Numbered from the stretch's first letter, positions 1 through 11,704 are shown. The stretch: 64,000 nucleotides of DNA from Codonopsis lanceolata (GCA_013146195.2 CM028380.1:83795142-83859141), one strand, 5' to 3'. Notes: generated from the sequence alone by a model not told the origin. Program-made: numbers and translations.

Positions 1-498
1 ACTCAACATTTGATCGACTATTGATAGACCTTTGATCGACCCAACAGTTGAGTTAACCGACCTAAATCTTACAATATTAGTTTTGAGAATCAATATATAC
101 AATTAGATTAAATAATTATTTGGTCCCTAAACTATCCTAATATTATGCGTTTGGTTCCTGTACTTTTTTTGAAATGTGTTTTGTCCCTCAATTCGAATTT
201 TTTGGTCAATTCTTCCTTTCTACCGTTACCGTAACTAAAAAAATTAACATTAGCTAACTTTTCAAAATATCCAAACTATAGAGACTTAATATGCCAATTG
301 AAACATGAGTAGTTGGTCCCTAAACTATCCCAAATCGGATTAAATAATTACTGGTTTTGGATTCTCCCAATGCTTTATTTTCCTCTTTGACTGCCCTCCA
401 ACTCATTGACTTGAGCTATAACCGTTTATCTGGATCATTACCCGACACCTCCCCCGCCAACAACATTCTCATTCAGTCCCCAAAACTGTTTATTGTTT
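1..498. other. AT-rich intergenic sequence
   Basis: I see no gene here. A 16-base phrase, ggtccctaaactatcc, occurs twice in the same orientation (122-137 and 315-330). Each copy lies near the string attaaataatta, which suggests a small decayed duplication. Nothing else is recognisable. Confidence 0.5.
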
Positions 499-598
499 TG
501 AGATGAGACCCATGGTGAATTGCATCATTTTCCGCTAGTGGACAGCTGTACATGTGCTAAACATTTTGGAGGTGACTCATCATTCACATGCCTTAGAC

Positions 599-1978
599 CA
601 CTTACAACAGAGCTCTTACTGGGGAGCTTATGAGATTTAATGAGATTTTTACAAATAACAAAGATGCTTGTTGTGATGCTTATTAAGCAAAAAGGGATTT
701 GAGGAGCAAAACAAGCTCCCACGCCTAAAACAAGCTCCCACGCCAAAACGACGTAGTGAAGTTAAAAATCGAAACAATACACAGCGTTTGGGCCAAATTT
801 TTGAAGACAAAGTATGTCCCTTCCTGCCTCTTCCTGTCAATTTTCTGCTTTATCATCATTTACTCTTTCCCCATTTCTTTTTTTTTTTTTGCCAATTTTC
901 AGCCATAAAATATTTTAAAATTCTATGATTTTTTTAAAATTTTTAAACATTTTTTCCTACAAATAGAGACTTTGTTTGTTTTATTTGGATATCAGAAAAA
1001 AAAAATTCTATGATTTATTTAAAAAATTTAGTCATTTTTCTATAAAAATATTAAATTAGTGGAGATAAAGATGGTAGAGTGTGTAAAAGTCTTGAAGTTT
1101 GTGTATTGTTGGAAGAGTATTTTTATTAAGAAGCTTAAATGAGGAGCGTAATGTCATTTTTGTAATAAAATAAAATAAATAGATCTTAAACTCCCTAAAT
1201 GAGGAGCTATGTTGTTATTGCTCTTAGAGCATCCACAGTGGTTCCCTTTATTAACACCCTAAAACCCTTTTTAGAGTTTTTTATCACACTTAACCCCCAC
1301 AATGGACACCCTATCAATCACCATATCCCTAAAAAAAGCTAAATCTCCCCCAATTTATTGGGTGAGTATTAGCCGGCCTTCATTCATCTATTTCTTCTCT
1401 CTCCCCCACCTATCTCCTTCTCCATTGGTCTTCTTCCTAGTATTCGTTCCTTTTCAAAAAAATTGTTCCAAAATTTAAAGAAGACGGCAAAAACAAAATT
1501 TTTTTTTGGCTTGATTAGAACATCCAGTTTTTGGCCAAAATTTTGATGTGCTAGAGTAGAGAGCCTATGAATTAACAATCCAACTCACATCATCACTTTG
1601 ATGATGGTATGCTTTCCATTTTTTCTATTTTCTTTTTCAATTAATTTAGTGTATTTTTTGCATTATCATTTCCCTTTTTTTGTTATTTATAACTTAAAAA
1701 AAAAAAAAATGAGTATATTGATAATATTAAAAAGCGTGACAAGGCTTTCTTTAAATAAAAATAATTGATATAATCAAAACATATAATATATTTTTCATAA
1801 AATATAAAATTTAAAAGTATAAATATTTTATTTCAATTGCGGTAGGAAAATAAAAAAATAAAAATATATAAATATATTGGTAATTCGGTTTGTTAATTAA
1901 GATATTACCAATTCAAAGGATTATATAGAGGGTGCTCATTGGAGTTGAAACTTTTAAAGGACCCTAAAGGTTTAGGGT
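599..1978. mobile_element. AT-rich insertion in the left arm of the fold-back element
   Basis: This block separates two pieces of an arm that are contiguous in the intact right arm, so it is most simply a later insertion. It contains a candidate smaller element. Position 1227 reads gagcatccacagtgg, a motif common at plant MITE ends, and an inverted gggtgctc lies near 1931-1938. Two gaggagc phrases occur near 1140 and 1200. There is no coding potential beyond short chance frames. The exact ends are uncertain. Confidence 0.35.
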
Positions 1979-2001
1979 GTGCCACCTCCTCCATTTGTGA
2001 T

Positions 2002-2208
2002 GACTCACCTATGCTATTGTTTGACTAGGTTGACTCAGACTTGGACATCAGAAACAATGCAGCAACCAATTTCTTATATTCTCTGCATTATTGTGCTAAA
2101 CATTGGTTTTCAGTACAATAATGTAGAGGAATATAAGAAATTGATTGCTGCATTGTTTCTGATGTCCAAGTCTGAGTCAACCTAGTCAAACAATAGCATA
2201 AGTGAGTC
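2002..2208. repeat. Long near-perfect hairpin
   Basis: Positions 2002-2094 and 2115-2208 are inverted copies with only a few mismatches around a loop of about 20 bases. The stem is about 93 bp. It is the core of the fold-back element. A transcript from either strand would fold into a long double-stranded RNA. Confidence 0.85.
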
Positions 2209-2639
2209 ATCAAGTAGGCAGTAGCTTAGGTGAGTCATGACAAATGGAAGAGGTGGCTAGGCTTAAGGCATGTGAATGATGAGTCACCTCCAAAATGTTT
2301 AGCACATGTCCAGTTGTCCACTAGCGGAAAATGATGCAATTCGCCGTGGGCGGTGGGTCCCATCTCAAATAATATCAATTCCATTCAATCTTAACTTTCC
2401 GTACAAGACAAACATACATCGATACTCTTGTTTGAAAATTAATTTTTTTAATAAAGTGATATTTTTTGTAATTAATTTATAATAATATAAAACTCTTATA
2501 TCCTAATTTTTACAAATAAATTTTTTAAATAAAATACCTTAAAAATATATAATAAACTATTTATACAGAATGGAGGAAGTATTAAATAATATTTTAAAGC
2601 AAAGCTAAGCATAATTTGGCTTAGTCACATAAAATATTA

Positions 2640-2897
2640 CTCCCTCATTCCTAAAATTATTGTCTTGTTTTCGTTTTTATCCGTCTCAAAATAATCATCT
2701 TATTTGAAACTTTCTTTTTTATAAAAATATTTTTACCACTTTATCATTATTTTTTCATCCTACTTTATTTATAGGCTACATACATATGAGTTTTAAAGTG
2801 AATTATACATCAAACTCATATTAATAATCCAGAAAAATGTTTTTTTCTTAAACCATGTGCCAAATTAACCCTGACGATAATTTTAAAAAAGAGGGAA
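2640..2897. mobile_element. Stowaway-type MITE (diverged)
   Basis: The left end ctccctcattcc and the right end aaagagggaa form a degenerate terminal inverted repeat, reinforced inside by attattgtc against gacgataat. The element is flanked by TA (2638-2639, 2898-2899). That is the Tc1/mariner-type signature of Stowaway MITEs. It is 258 bp with no coding capacity, the same length as the copy at 12650-12907. Confidence 0.65.
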
Positions 2898-3275
2898 TAA
2901 TATTTTTGTTATAAAAAAATAATATTGTATGAATAAAGAAAGGTTAAATCAGGTTTAAATTCATTTTTTTTATAAAAATTAAAATAGTAAAATATCAGGG
3001 TATTACAATATATATTCCTTAAAACACCTTACAATTGTTGTATATAATTGTCTAAATGATTGAACAACAATTTATTTACATAAATAGTATTCTCTAATCT
3101 CCAATAGCGAAATACACACAAATAGGCTAGATAAATAAGTCTCAACTTATCACCAACTCAATGTTTAATTCTAAAAGATATTTTTGTTAACACATTTTTT
3201 AATATTCACGAGACCAGCCCTGCGACCGCCCAAGGCCCCCAAATTTGGAGGACGCACAATATATATAATTTAAAA

Positions 3276-3323
<48 letters not shown>

Positions 3324-3570
3324 AAAATATATTTATTGATCAATAAGATTGTTTTTGGCTTATTTTTTAGGGTAAAATTCTGGTCAGTTCTTTTTTCAAA
3401 GTTTGTAACTGCAAAAGTCAATCGCTCATTTTTTTTTTCAATTGCAAAAGTCAATTTTTCTAAATATTGTTCAAAAATGTTATCATCTCCTTCAACACAT
3501 TCGGTAAACACATTGAATTTGAAAATCATCATAGTTACGCATCGAAACGGAGATCAACCTTTAATAAATC
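2898..3570. repeat. Intergenic DNA with a TA microsatellite
   Basis: No gene is supported. A pure (TA)n run occupies about 3279-3319. The surrounding sequence is AT-rich and unique by eye. Open frames that cross the run consist of Tyr-Ile repeats and are chance frames. Confidence 0.6.
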
Positions 3571-3687
3571 TATACTAGATTATGTGTTCGTCCATATGAC
3601 ACGGCGCCAGTATGAGACAATGTCAGTATGAGACGATATCAGTATAGGACGGTGTTAGTATTCAAATAAATCAATATAATAAATAAT

Positions 3688-3745
<58 letters not shown>
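3571..3745. repeat. Dispersed repeat copy 1 and TA microsatellite
   Basis: The block contains phrases such as ccatatgacacggcg and agtatgagac that recur at 13475-13640 and, more diverged, at 13008-13165. Short gacggtgtcagtat-like motifs are repeated in tandem. A long (TA)n tract follows at about 3686-3745. The family is not recognised. Confidence 0.45.
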
Positions 3746-3749
<4 letters not shown>

Positions 3750-4359
3750 TATAATATAATTATTTCATCAAATAGATTTAATAGCTCATTTTAGAAAGTG
3801 ACAGTAGCTAAGCGGGGGGGGGTGCGAAAAAGATGGTAAAGGGTTTGTTATTATCCACCAAGGTATTTGTGACAATAAAAAAGAAGAAAGAAGGAGTACA
3901 AAGTTTAAAGAGAGAAAAAAAAAAAAAAAACTAACCCTGAAAAGGATGGAAGAAAGCTGGTTGAAATAAAAACATAGGAAGAAAAACGTGAAAAGGAAAC
4001 GGTTAGATTAGGTTAAGATAAAAACAATTTAGATGAGATTTAGGAAGAAAAACTTGAATAGGAAACAGTTAGATTAGGTTGAGATAAAAACAGTTTAGAT
4101 GAGATTTAATCCTGACCGGTGATTGTCTTTGGTAAAATCAAATTATGACCGATAAATAGTTTTTCACAAAGATTTAATCCTAGCCGGTAAATAGTTTTTC
4201 CGAACCGCCTGATCTGTTTTATATAATAGATTGGGTTGTGATTTTTTGGTAAATATAAAGACAGAGGAGAAAAAAGATGACTTACGACAAAAGAGATGAA
4301 AAAAGGTGGATGATGTGGTTTAATTCTTTATAATTGTGTATTGTAGTGTAAAAATATTG
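3746..4359. other. Intergenic, with a duplicated ~65-bp phrase
   Basis: Near 3960-4120 a phrase containing aggaaacrgttagattaggtt and tttagatgagattta occurs twice. A related, diverged segment containing taatcctggcc lies near 13385. No coding region is visible. Confidence 0.4.
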
Positions 4360-4540
4360 AATTAATATATCACGTTATAAACATTGATGTATCAATATTA
4401 GATTAATGTATCGTTTTACAAACATTGATATATCAATATTAGATTAATATATCGTGTTACAAACATTGATGTATCATGTTGTAAATATTGAAGCATTGAT
4501 TGAATTAATATATCACGTTACAAACAATGAAACATTGATT
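4360..4540. repeat. ~41-bp minisatellite, about four copies
   Basis: The unit reads roughly attagattaatrtatcg followed by ttacaaacattgatgtatcaa. It recurs about every 41-42 bases from 4360 to 4540 and degenerates at the right end. A shorter stretch of the same repeat precedes the duplicated exon at 14611-14680. The duplicated segment therefore included this minisatellite. Confidence 0.6.
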
Positions 4541-4636
4541 CTTACTTCCCACAACCGACTTACAAACAAGCCATTAGAGCCATGCATATGCCCAATTGCC
4601 CCTTATTTTATTATTATTATATATATATTGCATGCA

Positions 4637-5488
4637 TCAGTTTTCACGGTTGACTTGAGTTTGCTCATCAGCATCCCGGCAGCAATGGTCGGGGCCGCAG
4701 CAACCGAAGTGGCAGAATTCATTAGCGCATGCATCATACTTGACCTTACCCACACCATTTGTTTCTTTGACCGACTCGGCTGCAGAAACAGTACAAGTTA
4801 ATATTTAGTTATATGAAAAACTTAAATTGTTCTGAAAACAAAATGATAATATATATCCATGTCGTCAGCGAGTTTATATCATAGTAAAGTTAAACCACGA
4901 CGTTTTCTAATTCAACTGGTACTACTCATTTATAATTAACAGAAAGATCAAGCGTTCAACCTCACCGGAGGTACTGTTATTTAGGTCTTACCAGATGCAC
5001 CCTTACTCTAGCTGATTGGTAATGTTGGTCGTTGTTCTAGCTGATTGGTAATTCTACGTACACGATGTAAATTGATTGTAGCATTTCAATATATTAATGA
5101 TAATAAAGTTGGTGTAACATCTATGTCCACTCAAATCTTTAAAAAAAAAAAAAAAACAGTAAAATAAACTACAGAATATGTCTCATGTAAGACAGTTTTA
5201 CGAATCTTAATTCGTAAGACAAAACTTCATTATCTCACAACTTAACGCACCAACACACGATAAGTCAAGTAAGGAGGATCCGTTTTACAAAAAACAAGTA
5301 TAAGATTGTCTTACACAAGTATTTACGTAAACTAAAATAATGACGAAAAAATTAAAGAACAAAAACTCACTTCTATCATTAGAAACGATGGAGGTTTGTT
5401 CAGCCAAATCTCTAGCAGCCACCTCTGAGCAAATCAAAAGAAGAATGGCAAAAGAAAGGCCAAACAAAATAATTGTCTTAGAACCCAT
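4637..5488 (-). CDS. Small secreted cysteine-rich peptide (GRP-like), two exons
   Basis: Exon 1 runs 5488 to 5371 and exon 2 runs 4779 to 4637. The 591-bp intron has donor GTGAGT and acceptor TTTCTGCAG. The junction is phase 1 and restores one frame of 86 residues. The first 26 residues (MGSKTIILFG to EVAAR) form a signal peptide. The C-terminal half carries CANEFCHFGCCGPDHCC, with spacing C-x4-C-x3-CC-x4-CC, before the stop. Plant glycine-rich proteins of the GRP/nodulin type (PF07172) share this signal-peptide style, an early intron and a CxxGCC...CC tail. The glycine-rich block expected between them is absent here. I infer an apoplastic or cell-wall peptide. It could be a reduced GRP relative or a separate cysteine-rich peptide. 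No frame damage is seen. Confidence 0.75.
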
Positions 5489-5554
5489 CTCTCTCCCTAA
5501 ACACTGTGCTCTTTTAATTTATGGAAAAACTGAGAAGCTAGGTAGTTTTTTTCT

Positions 5555-5564
5555 CTATTTATAG
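5555..5564 (-). promoter_or_regulatory. TATA box of the cysteine-rich peptide gene
   Basis: The minus strand reads CTATAAATAG, a strong plant TATA box, about 67 nt upstream of the ATG at 5488. That implies a short leader of roughly 35-40 nt. Its position supports the chosen start codon. Confidence 0.7.
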
Positions 5565-5653
5565 AAAGATTTACAGAGTGAGAAAGGGAGAGAGGATGGG
5601 TCATCAGTGGTGGCTGTCAATCAGAGCTTCTAATTTGGTGAATAATATTCATA

Positions 5654-5893
5654 CTACTCCCACTTTCTTTAAATTATTGTCTTGTTTGATCTGATTAACG
5701 AATTAAATAAAATAAATTAACTCAATTGTTAATATTTATTTAATATGTATTTTTTTAACTCGTGTGTATTTGAAACAATTATGAAAGTAATAAAAAAAAG
5801 GATAAAAATGTAAAATGTCTCTTAAAAGAAAACATTACAAAAAAACTATTTTTTTAGGATAAAAAAAACAATAACTTAGAGATGAAGAGAGTT
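5654..5893. mobile_element. Stowaway-like MITE remnant
   Basis: The left end tactcccactttctttaaat and the inverted right end, containing acaataacttagagatgaag, share the TACTCCC...ATTATTGT pattern of the clearer Stowaway copies in this window, with many mismatches. The interior is AT-rich and non-coding. Confidence 0.4.
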
Positions 5894-6526
5894 TTTTTTA
5901 ATTTTTTATTAATCATAAACATCTTTGGTTGATGTTATTTATCTTTTAAAGTTTTGCTTTAAAATATTAAAGTTTTCGCATTTTTAGAAGACCGACTAAG
6001 AACAATGAGTCTTATATTAAAAAGATTACTACAATTACTCTTCAGAATATTGTTTTATACTTAATTTTTTAAAATCATAATTATTATTGACATTGTATTT
6101 TAAATATCTAATATACAATATCTATAATACAATACAAATCGCTCTCGCACGCTCGCAATTGACAATAAGTTATTCAGGGGCTGAGATTGATTCTTTTACA
6201 AAGATCCTATGGTCCTAATTTCTTCCAAATTTCACATGTGTGAAGGCGGTTTATACCCGGTACTCTAACTCCTCGCCTCCAACTCCTTCCTTTCCTTCCT
6301 CAACACCCACCTATCGGCTCTCTCCTCCATTCATTCCCTCCCTTTCCCTTCCCCTCACGTAAACCCTAACTTTTCTTCTCACCCTATGAAGACTCCAAAA
6401 AATTGTTCATTGTGTGCCTTCTTCCTTCCTCTGTTAAGCCCTTCCTACTTCTCTCTCTCCGACCCTTACCAACACCTTCAGGCTACCTCCGTCTTCCGTT
6501 GTTCTCAGCATGCGAGTTCTTCAAGA
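5894..6526 (+). other. Intergenic, with a short exon-like open stretch
   Basis: From 6250 the sequence becomes CT-rich and resembles a leader. From an ATG at 6386 a frame stays open to about 6530 (begins MKTPKNCSLC). There it meets the donor-like ag/gtacaa. A later stretch near 6835-6885 encodes a basic segment (GAKAAKLATRKAKRI) but lies beyond stops. It may be a decayed gene fragment. I do not recognise the family, and a chance frame is equally possible. Confidence 0.2.
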
Positions 6527-6740
6527 TTGAGGTACAATTTAATTTATTTTTCGATTTTGCTTTAGATATAGTTTAATTTATTTTGTGTCCCTCAATCTAC
6601 CATTTCTCTCTCTCTTTCATTTCTTCTGCTTTTCAAAGCATGTGACCTCTTCAAGATTGAGGGACAGTTTAATTTGTTTTTCGATTTTTCTTTAGGTACA
6701 TTTTAATTTATTTTTTGATTTTGCTCTCTCAATCTACCCT
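6527..6740. repeat. Short direct repeat (~130-bp spacing)
   Basis: The phrase gtttaatttatttttcgatt recurs with variations at about 6535, 6570, 6668 and 6700. The flanks contain the repeated phrases ttcttcaagattga and ctcaatctacc. This looks like local duplication of non-coding sequence. Confidence 0.5.
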
Positions 6741-7084
6741 TTCTCTCTCTTCTATTTCTTCCGAACGAGTGTTGTGTTAGCGCACCAGAAGAGTGGTGGT
6801 ATGAATATTTAGAGAGTTATCCAGAAAGAAGGAGCTAAAGCTGCCAAATTGGCAACCCGGAAAGCCAAGCGTATCATAGGCCCTATCATTTTTTTGTTGA
6901 GACTTTTTTAATCAATTTACTAATTACTATGGGGGCACAATGACAGAAGGGTTTCTTAGGGGCACAGGGACATTGTTTCATACATATGCTTTTGGTTTCC
7001 ATGGAGAGGAAAAAATTGTATCTAGTGTGTTTCTCCCCTTCATTAACCTCGCTAATCTTGAAGGTTTCCTCTCCACCTATGCTT

Positions 7085-9290
7085 TTGATTATGATAATTT
7101 TTGAAGGTTTTTAACCTTATTAGGAGTATTTGTCTAGATATATGTTCATGACTAATCAATATAGATAGTAAAGATATTTGGAATACATGATTGTGTGATA
7201 GGGCATGGATTTTATTTTCTGCTGCAATAAGTTTTCGATTTTTTAAAATCTTATTAGGAGTATTTGTCTAGATAAATGTTCTTGACTAATCAATTTGTCA
7301 ACGTCTTTCTATACTTTGAATTCTTGTATGTATTTCAATCTATACGTTGAGTTCTTCTTTGTAATTGAATTTAACCAGCTTGCTTGAGTTGATCTTCTTC
7401 CATTTTTCTGTCATAATGATGATTGTTCTTCTTCTTCTTCTTCTTCCATTTCTCCGTCATCGCCGCCCCATAAGCCCTTTCCGCCGAAATCTGTGAGTAT
7501 ATAAATTCTTCTTTGTAATTGAATTAGCTTGTTTGAGTCATTTTTCAATGTCCTAAGTTTCCTTTCTTTAAGCTTTCTTTAGGTTGATTAATTTAAGTTT
7601 AAATCTGTGATTGAATTCTTTTTTTGGCGCAACAACTTCCTTGAGTTGATCTTTTCTTCCATTTTTCTGTCCCATTATTAAACTGTTTCCGCTGTAAGCC
7701 ACCATCTCCCCTGTAATCCCTCTTCGTCGGAATTTGTGAGTTTATAAATTCTTCTTTGTAATTGACAACACTCATTTTGGAGCAGTGGTACATTTCGTAA
7801 GCTCTTTTTCATGCTTCATTGTGAAATGCTTAGCTACTAATTATGAAGTTTAGGCATGTCACGTTCTTTTTTTCTACAGCATGAGGTTTTCGATTTTTTT
7901 AAATCTTAGTAGGAGTATTTGTCTTGATAAATGTTCTTGACTAATTAATTTGTCAACGTCTTTCTGTAATTTGAATTCTTCTTTGTATGCGTTTCAATCT
8001 GTACGTTGAGTTCTTCTTTGTAATTGAATTTAATCAGCTTATGTTGAATCTTGCCATAAATTAAATTTGCTTAAAATCATTCTACTTTTTGTTAGCCAAG
8101 AACTTAAAAATTGTTATGTTATTATTGGTCAGCTTTTAGCAAAAAATTTGTCAGTCACATTGAAGCAGCTGACCACAGTTTTAAAGTGTCAACTTCTTTA
8201 CCTCATTTACTTGAACATTCTCTAGTACTGACACTTTCCTATTTTGTGCTTTGATAGATATCCTGTACGTCATCTCTCTAATAGGATCCATGTGATCTTT
8301 TGAGAAGATACGTATGTTTTGCTTAACACATTTCAAATTCAAATGTGTTCCTAATGGGCTTCACTTCAAGATCATCGATAAATACCCTCAGGAATCATTT
8401 CAAGACATATAGAAGTTTGAAGCATTCTACTTTCAAAGAAATTATCTCCTTACCTTAGCCTTCTTGAAAAATTAGCTAGATATTCTTCTCTGTCAATTTC
8501 TTTCTAGTTATAGTTTGGACAAACACTGAGTGATTTACTTCATATTCTTTAGAAATCAGTTAGTTTGTCTCACAAGTTTGATTGTTATCCAATCATACTT
8601 CATAAACATCGGTCTTTTGTTGTACACTGATCCATTAGAGATCACATAGATTTTTAATAAAATTAGTGCATTTCAAAAATTCAAGTTTGACCAACTTGAT
8701 AGTGGACGTAGCAGTTTTAATATGAACCACTTCAATTTCGCTGTCAGTCATTTCATCAGCTCTTACAAACTAAGCTAACACTTAAGAAGTCTTAATCTAC
8801 TTAAGTGTCAACTAGTTACTTATATTAATTGTTTATTTAAATTGTTTTGATAAATTATTCTTAAGTTCCTTCTTTGTATTTAGTGATCTATCTTTAAAAG
8901 GAAACTTTGTTAACTGATTGTGTCAGCCAGCTGACTAATAATCATCAGCTTCAGCTTCTTCAAAACATCAACCAGCTGACACAGTATCAGCTGACTGACA
9001 AGTTACCTTTTCCGCTGCAAACTTTTAAAGCTTTTCAAATCCATCCTCAATGTTTTAAAAAGACTATTCATCCACTCTAATCTTGTTAGTTGCCAACTGG
9101 ACTTACAGCTTGCTTGAGTTGATCTTTTTCCATTTTTCTGTCATAATGATGATTGTTCTTCTTCTTCCATCTTTTCGTCTCCACCGAAATCTGTGAATTC
9201 ATAAATTCTTCTTTGCAATTGAATTAGCTTGCTTGAGTCATTTTTATGTGTCCTAATTTGCCTTTCTTTAAGCTTTCTTTAATAATTAGA
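7085..9290. repeat. Complex direct-repeat region, non-coding
   Basis: Several long phrases recur in the same orientation. A ~155-bp block at 7230-7390 recurs at 7880-8040 (landmark caacgtctttct). A ~170-bp block at 7378-7580 recurs in part at 7623-7770 and well at 9110-9290 (landmarks catttttctgtcataatgat and aaattcttctttg). The unique segment 8042-9110 between copies contains scattered cagctgac motifs. No protein family is recognisable. This may be a degraded transposon with internal repeats. Confidence 0.5.
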
Positions 9291-9679
9291 ATTTTCAAAC
9301 GTTAACTATTTTAGTGGAACAGAGGGAGTAAAAATTGAAATACAATTTGAAAAAAATTACAATCTATTGAAGCTACGGCCTTAAAAGCTTGACTTGTTAA
9401 TTTAGACCTTTTTTAAGTCGGAAGAAGTATTTGTTAAGTAAATTTGGTTTATGTTGCCAAGTTATAAAATTAACTTTTTAAAACGCTATATTAAAAAAAT
9501 TACAACTAGTAAAATAAAGCCAACCAATAGCCGATTACTTTACTTTTAAAAGTAGGGGGAAAAGGTAGCTATTTTCAAACTCTTTAATTCTCTATATTTT
9601 TGTTTAACTAAAAAATAAAAAATTAGGACGAAAGAACGATTATATCCTTAATGAACTGAATATGTGCTCGTAACGCAGA
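9291..9679. other. AT-rich intergenic sequence
   Basis: The only recognisable item is a solitary Stowaway-like end (gaacagagggagta, near 9318), with no matching partner nearby. Nothing else is identified. Confidence 0.4.
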
Positions 9680-10040
9680 AGTTCATACATTGGGATGTAT
9701 GAAATTTAATCACAATGCGAAATTTTGAAACGCGATGTATTATTTTGATTCATGATTATGTGCATTGCGATACATGATTTGTGCAACGCAATACGATTCT
9801 AAATTGTGTAACTGCAATTTTTATTTCATAGTGATGCATTTCGATTCTAAATCGATGAATTAATTGCAATTTAAAGTCAATACATCGCGATTCAAAATTA
9901 AATCACGATGCATGATTTTGAATTACGATTCATGATTTCAAGTAATGTGACTATCATCTTCATTTTATAGTGATGTATCGCGATTCTAAATTGAATTATC
10001 TTGATTGAAATTTGATGCACCGCAATACATAATATTCTCT
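9680..10040. repeat. Degenerate tandem repeat with gcgatacatgatt motifs
   Basis: Motifs such as gcgatgtat, gcgatacatgattt and cacgatgcatgatttt recur every 20-60 bases, alternating with attctaaattg. The region is an eroded minisatellite without coding potential. Confidence 0.5.
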
Positions 10041-10487
10041 ACCCCAATATCTCTATCATACTTCAATACATAATATTATATTTGCTTCATTACACGTTGA
10101 TTGTCAATCGCATCTAACATTACATTTTCTAACCTTTAACAATTTTTCTATTACACGTTGATTACCGATCACATATCAAAGAAATCAAGGGGAAAATTTA
10201 AAGGAAAGATTTTGGGAAAAACTTTTAGTCTAAATATAAAAAAATTACTGTAACTAGGCCACACCTATTTTTCTCCCTTGGATGTGTCCTATTAAACTTG
10301 AGATGCAAGTTTTTATTTCCTTTTTAGGAAGCTTGGTTATTGCCTTGTATAAGGATTCTAACTTGTCATGTCCTAACTTGTAAGAGTTAGAGGTTTACAT
10401 GTTAAAGTCCTATATAAAGAGAGATGCCATTTAACATTAGTTACCCAAGTTGTGAGATTAAGAGGGAGATATCATGTTTTTTGATGT

Positions 10488-10523
10488 ATGTATAGTGATG
10501 CATCATTATGCATCACTATACAT
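10488..10523. repeat. Perfect 16-bp inverted repeat with a 4-base loop
   Basis: The arm atgtatagtgatgcat is followed by the loop catt and then its exact reverse complement. The flanking ~280 bases on each side hold no recognisable gene. The flanking segment 10041-10487 is also plain AT-rich DNA. Confidence 0.8.
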
Positions 10524-10801
10524 CATATGATAAAAACAATTCATCGATTGATATCAAACAGATGCACATATTTATACATTATAAAACATGGCGTACCTTT
10601 TTTCGGATTAAAAACAAATTACGAGGGGTTAATCGGTCGAACGGCCGAATTTTTCAGATTTTCTTCTTTCACCCTTGTGGAAAATTTCATCCACTTTACC
10701 TTTTCTTTTGTGTGTGATTCGATGTTATCTTCATGTTCAAAGGCTCAATTTTAATACCCTTGTCTGTTGTGTTTGCTTAATGATAATTAATATTATTAAT
10801 C
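10524..10801. other. Intergenic flank of the LINE insertion
   Basis: Unremarkable AT-rich sequence. It ends in attattaatc just before the poly(T) run that marks the LINE tail. The other LINE edge near 12640 reads actattaatta, so a short degenerate target duplication around attaat is possible but not proven. Confidence 0.3.
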
Positions 10802-10956
10802 TTTTTTTTTTTTTTTTTTTTAGGGAAGCAGGGGCGGCACCCTGCAGCATTTTATTAAAATAAAAACAGGATACAGACTTGAGGGGGACAACCAGCCTTA
10901 CCCAAAGAGGGGGGACAAAGGAGCCTGACCTCTAAAACAGATACAATCAAAGGGAA

Positions 10957-11610
10957 TTAAAATTTCCTATAATCATAAATGCCTAGCAAGTCCTGACGAA
11001 TGGACTGACGAACCAAAAAGGGGAGATGGACTGATTGCTCAAAAATAAACTGCATCTGATGAGAATGAGCTTCCGCCGCTAGACTGTCTGCAACTCTATT
11101 ACGTTCTCTGAATACATGATGGACACTGTAGCCCCCAACCAAAGAAATACATTGACGGATAAGATACTCCAAGTCCCAAGGGGAGCGACACCGATTTTGA
11201 ATCACTTGAACAGCCACTTGAGAATCAGATTCTACAATCACTGAGTGTAAACCCAAGGAGCGACACAACTGAAGACCATCTCGAAGGGCAAGAATCTCCC
11301 CTTTCATATTAGTGCCCGGACCATAAAAGGTGGAAAAAGCAGAGATGAACTGACCTTTAGAATCCCGGATAACACCTCCACCCGAACAGACCCCATTTCG
11401 AGCGGAACCATCTGTGTTTAATTTAAATATATTATCCGGCGGGGCTTCCCAACGAATCCATTGACCATCTCGATTCAAAGGATGACAAATAGGAATATTC
11501 AAAACGTTCAGGCCAAGCTGTCCCAACCGATTGCTAGGAGCCTTGGGAACAAAGTTGGTAAACATATCTTGAAGATGCTGAATAACATTTTTATAAATCG
11601 CACTTTGCAT
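10957..11610 (-). pseudogene. LINE RNase H domain (RVT_3 type)
   Basis: This open frame of about 217 codons carries a plant LINE C-terminal RNase H. The acidic catalytic positions are visible in order: NTDGSARNG, GEILALRDGL, VIVESDSQ and RERNRVADSLAAE. It would degrade the RNA strand of the RNA:DNA hybrid during retrotransposition. The domain itself is open. The upstream reverse transcriptase is truncated and in other frames, so no functional polyprotein can be made. Confidence 0.85.
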
Positions 11611-11704
11611 ATAGGAATATTATCAAAACCGCTCGCAACGGGCTTTCCAAATTTCCCAACAAGTAAATAGCAGGATACCAATGCGGCAAAGACCAACTTG
11701 AGTC

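Larger units (their letters stand above)
499..2368. mobile_element. Palindromic fold-back DNA element, interrupted
   Basis: The sequence at 499-598 is repeated in inverted orientation at about 2262-2368. Shared landmarks include cattttccgctagtgga and tttggaggtgactcatcatt. The inner part of the same palindrome is 1979-2094 against 2115-2258. Joining 499-598 to 1979-2094 gives one arm of about 215 bp, so the original unit was probably a nearly fully palindromic MITE-like element of about 0.5 kb. A 1.4-kb insertion (599-1978) split its left arm. I could not find a clean target-site duplication at the outer ends, so the superfamily is not assigned. No transposase is encoded. Confidence 0.65.

Noticed and set aside
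2002..2208. Hairpin as a conserved miRNA gene
   Set aside because: The stem is far longer than typical for conserved plant miRNAs and belongs to a fold-back transposon. Only a young siRNA source is plausible.
3206..3578. Frames through TA microsatellites, also at 18923-19180
   Set aside because: Tyr-Ile repeats translated from simple sequence are not genes.
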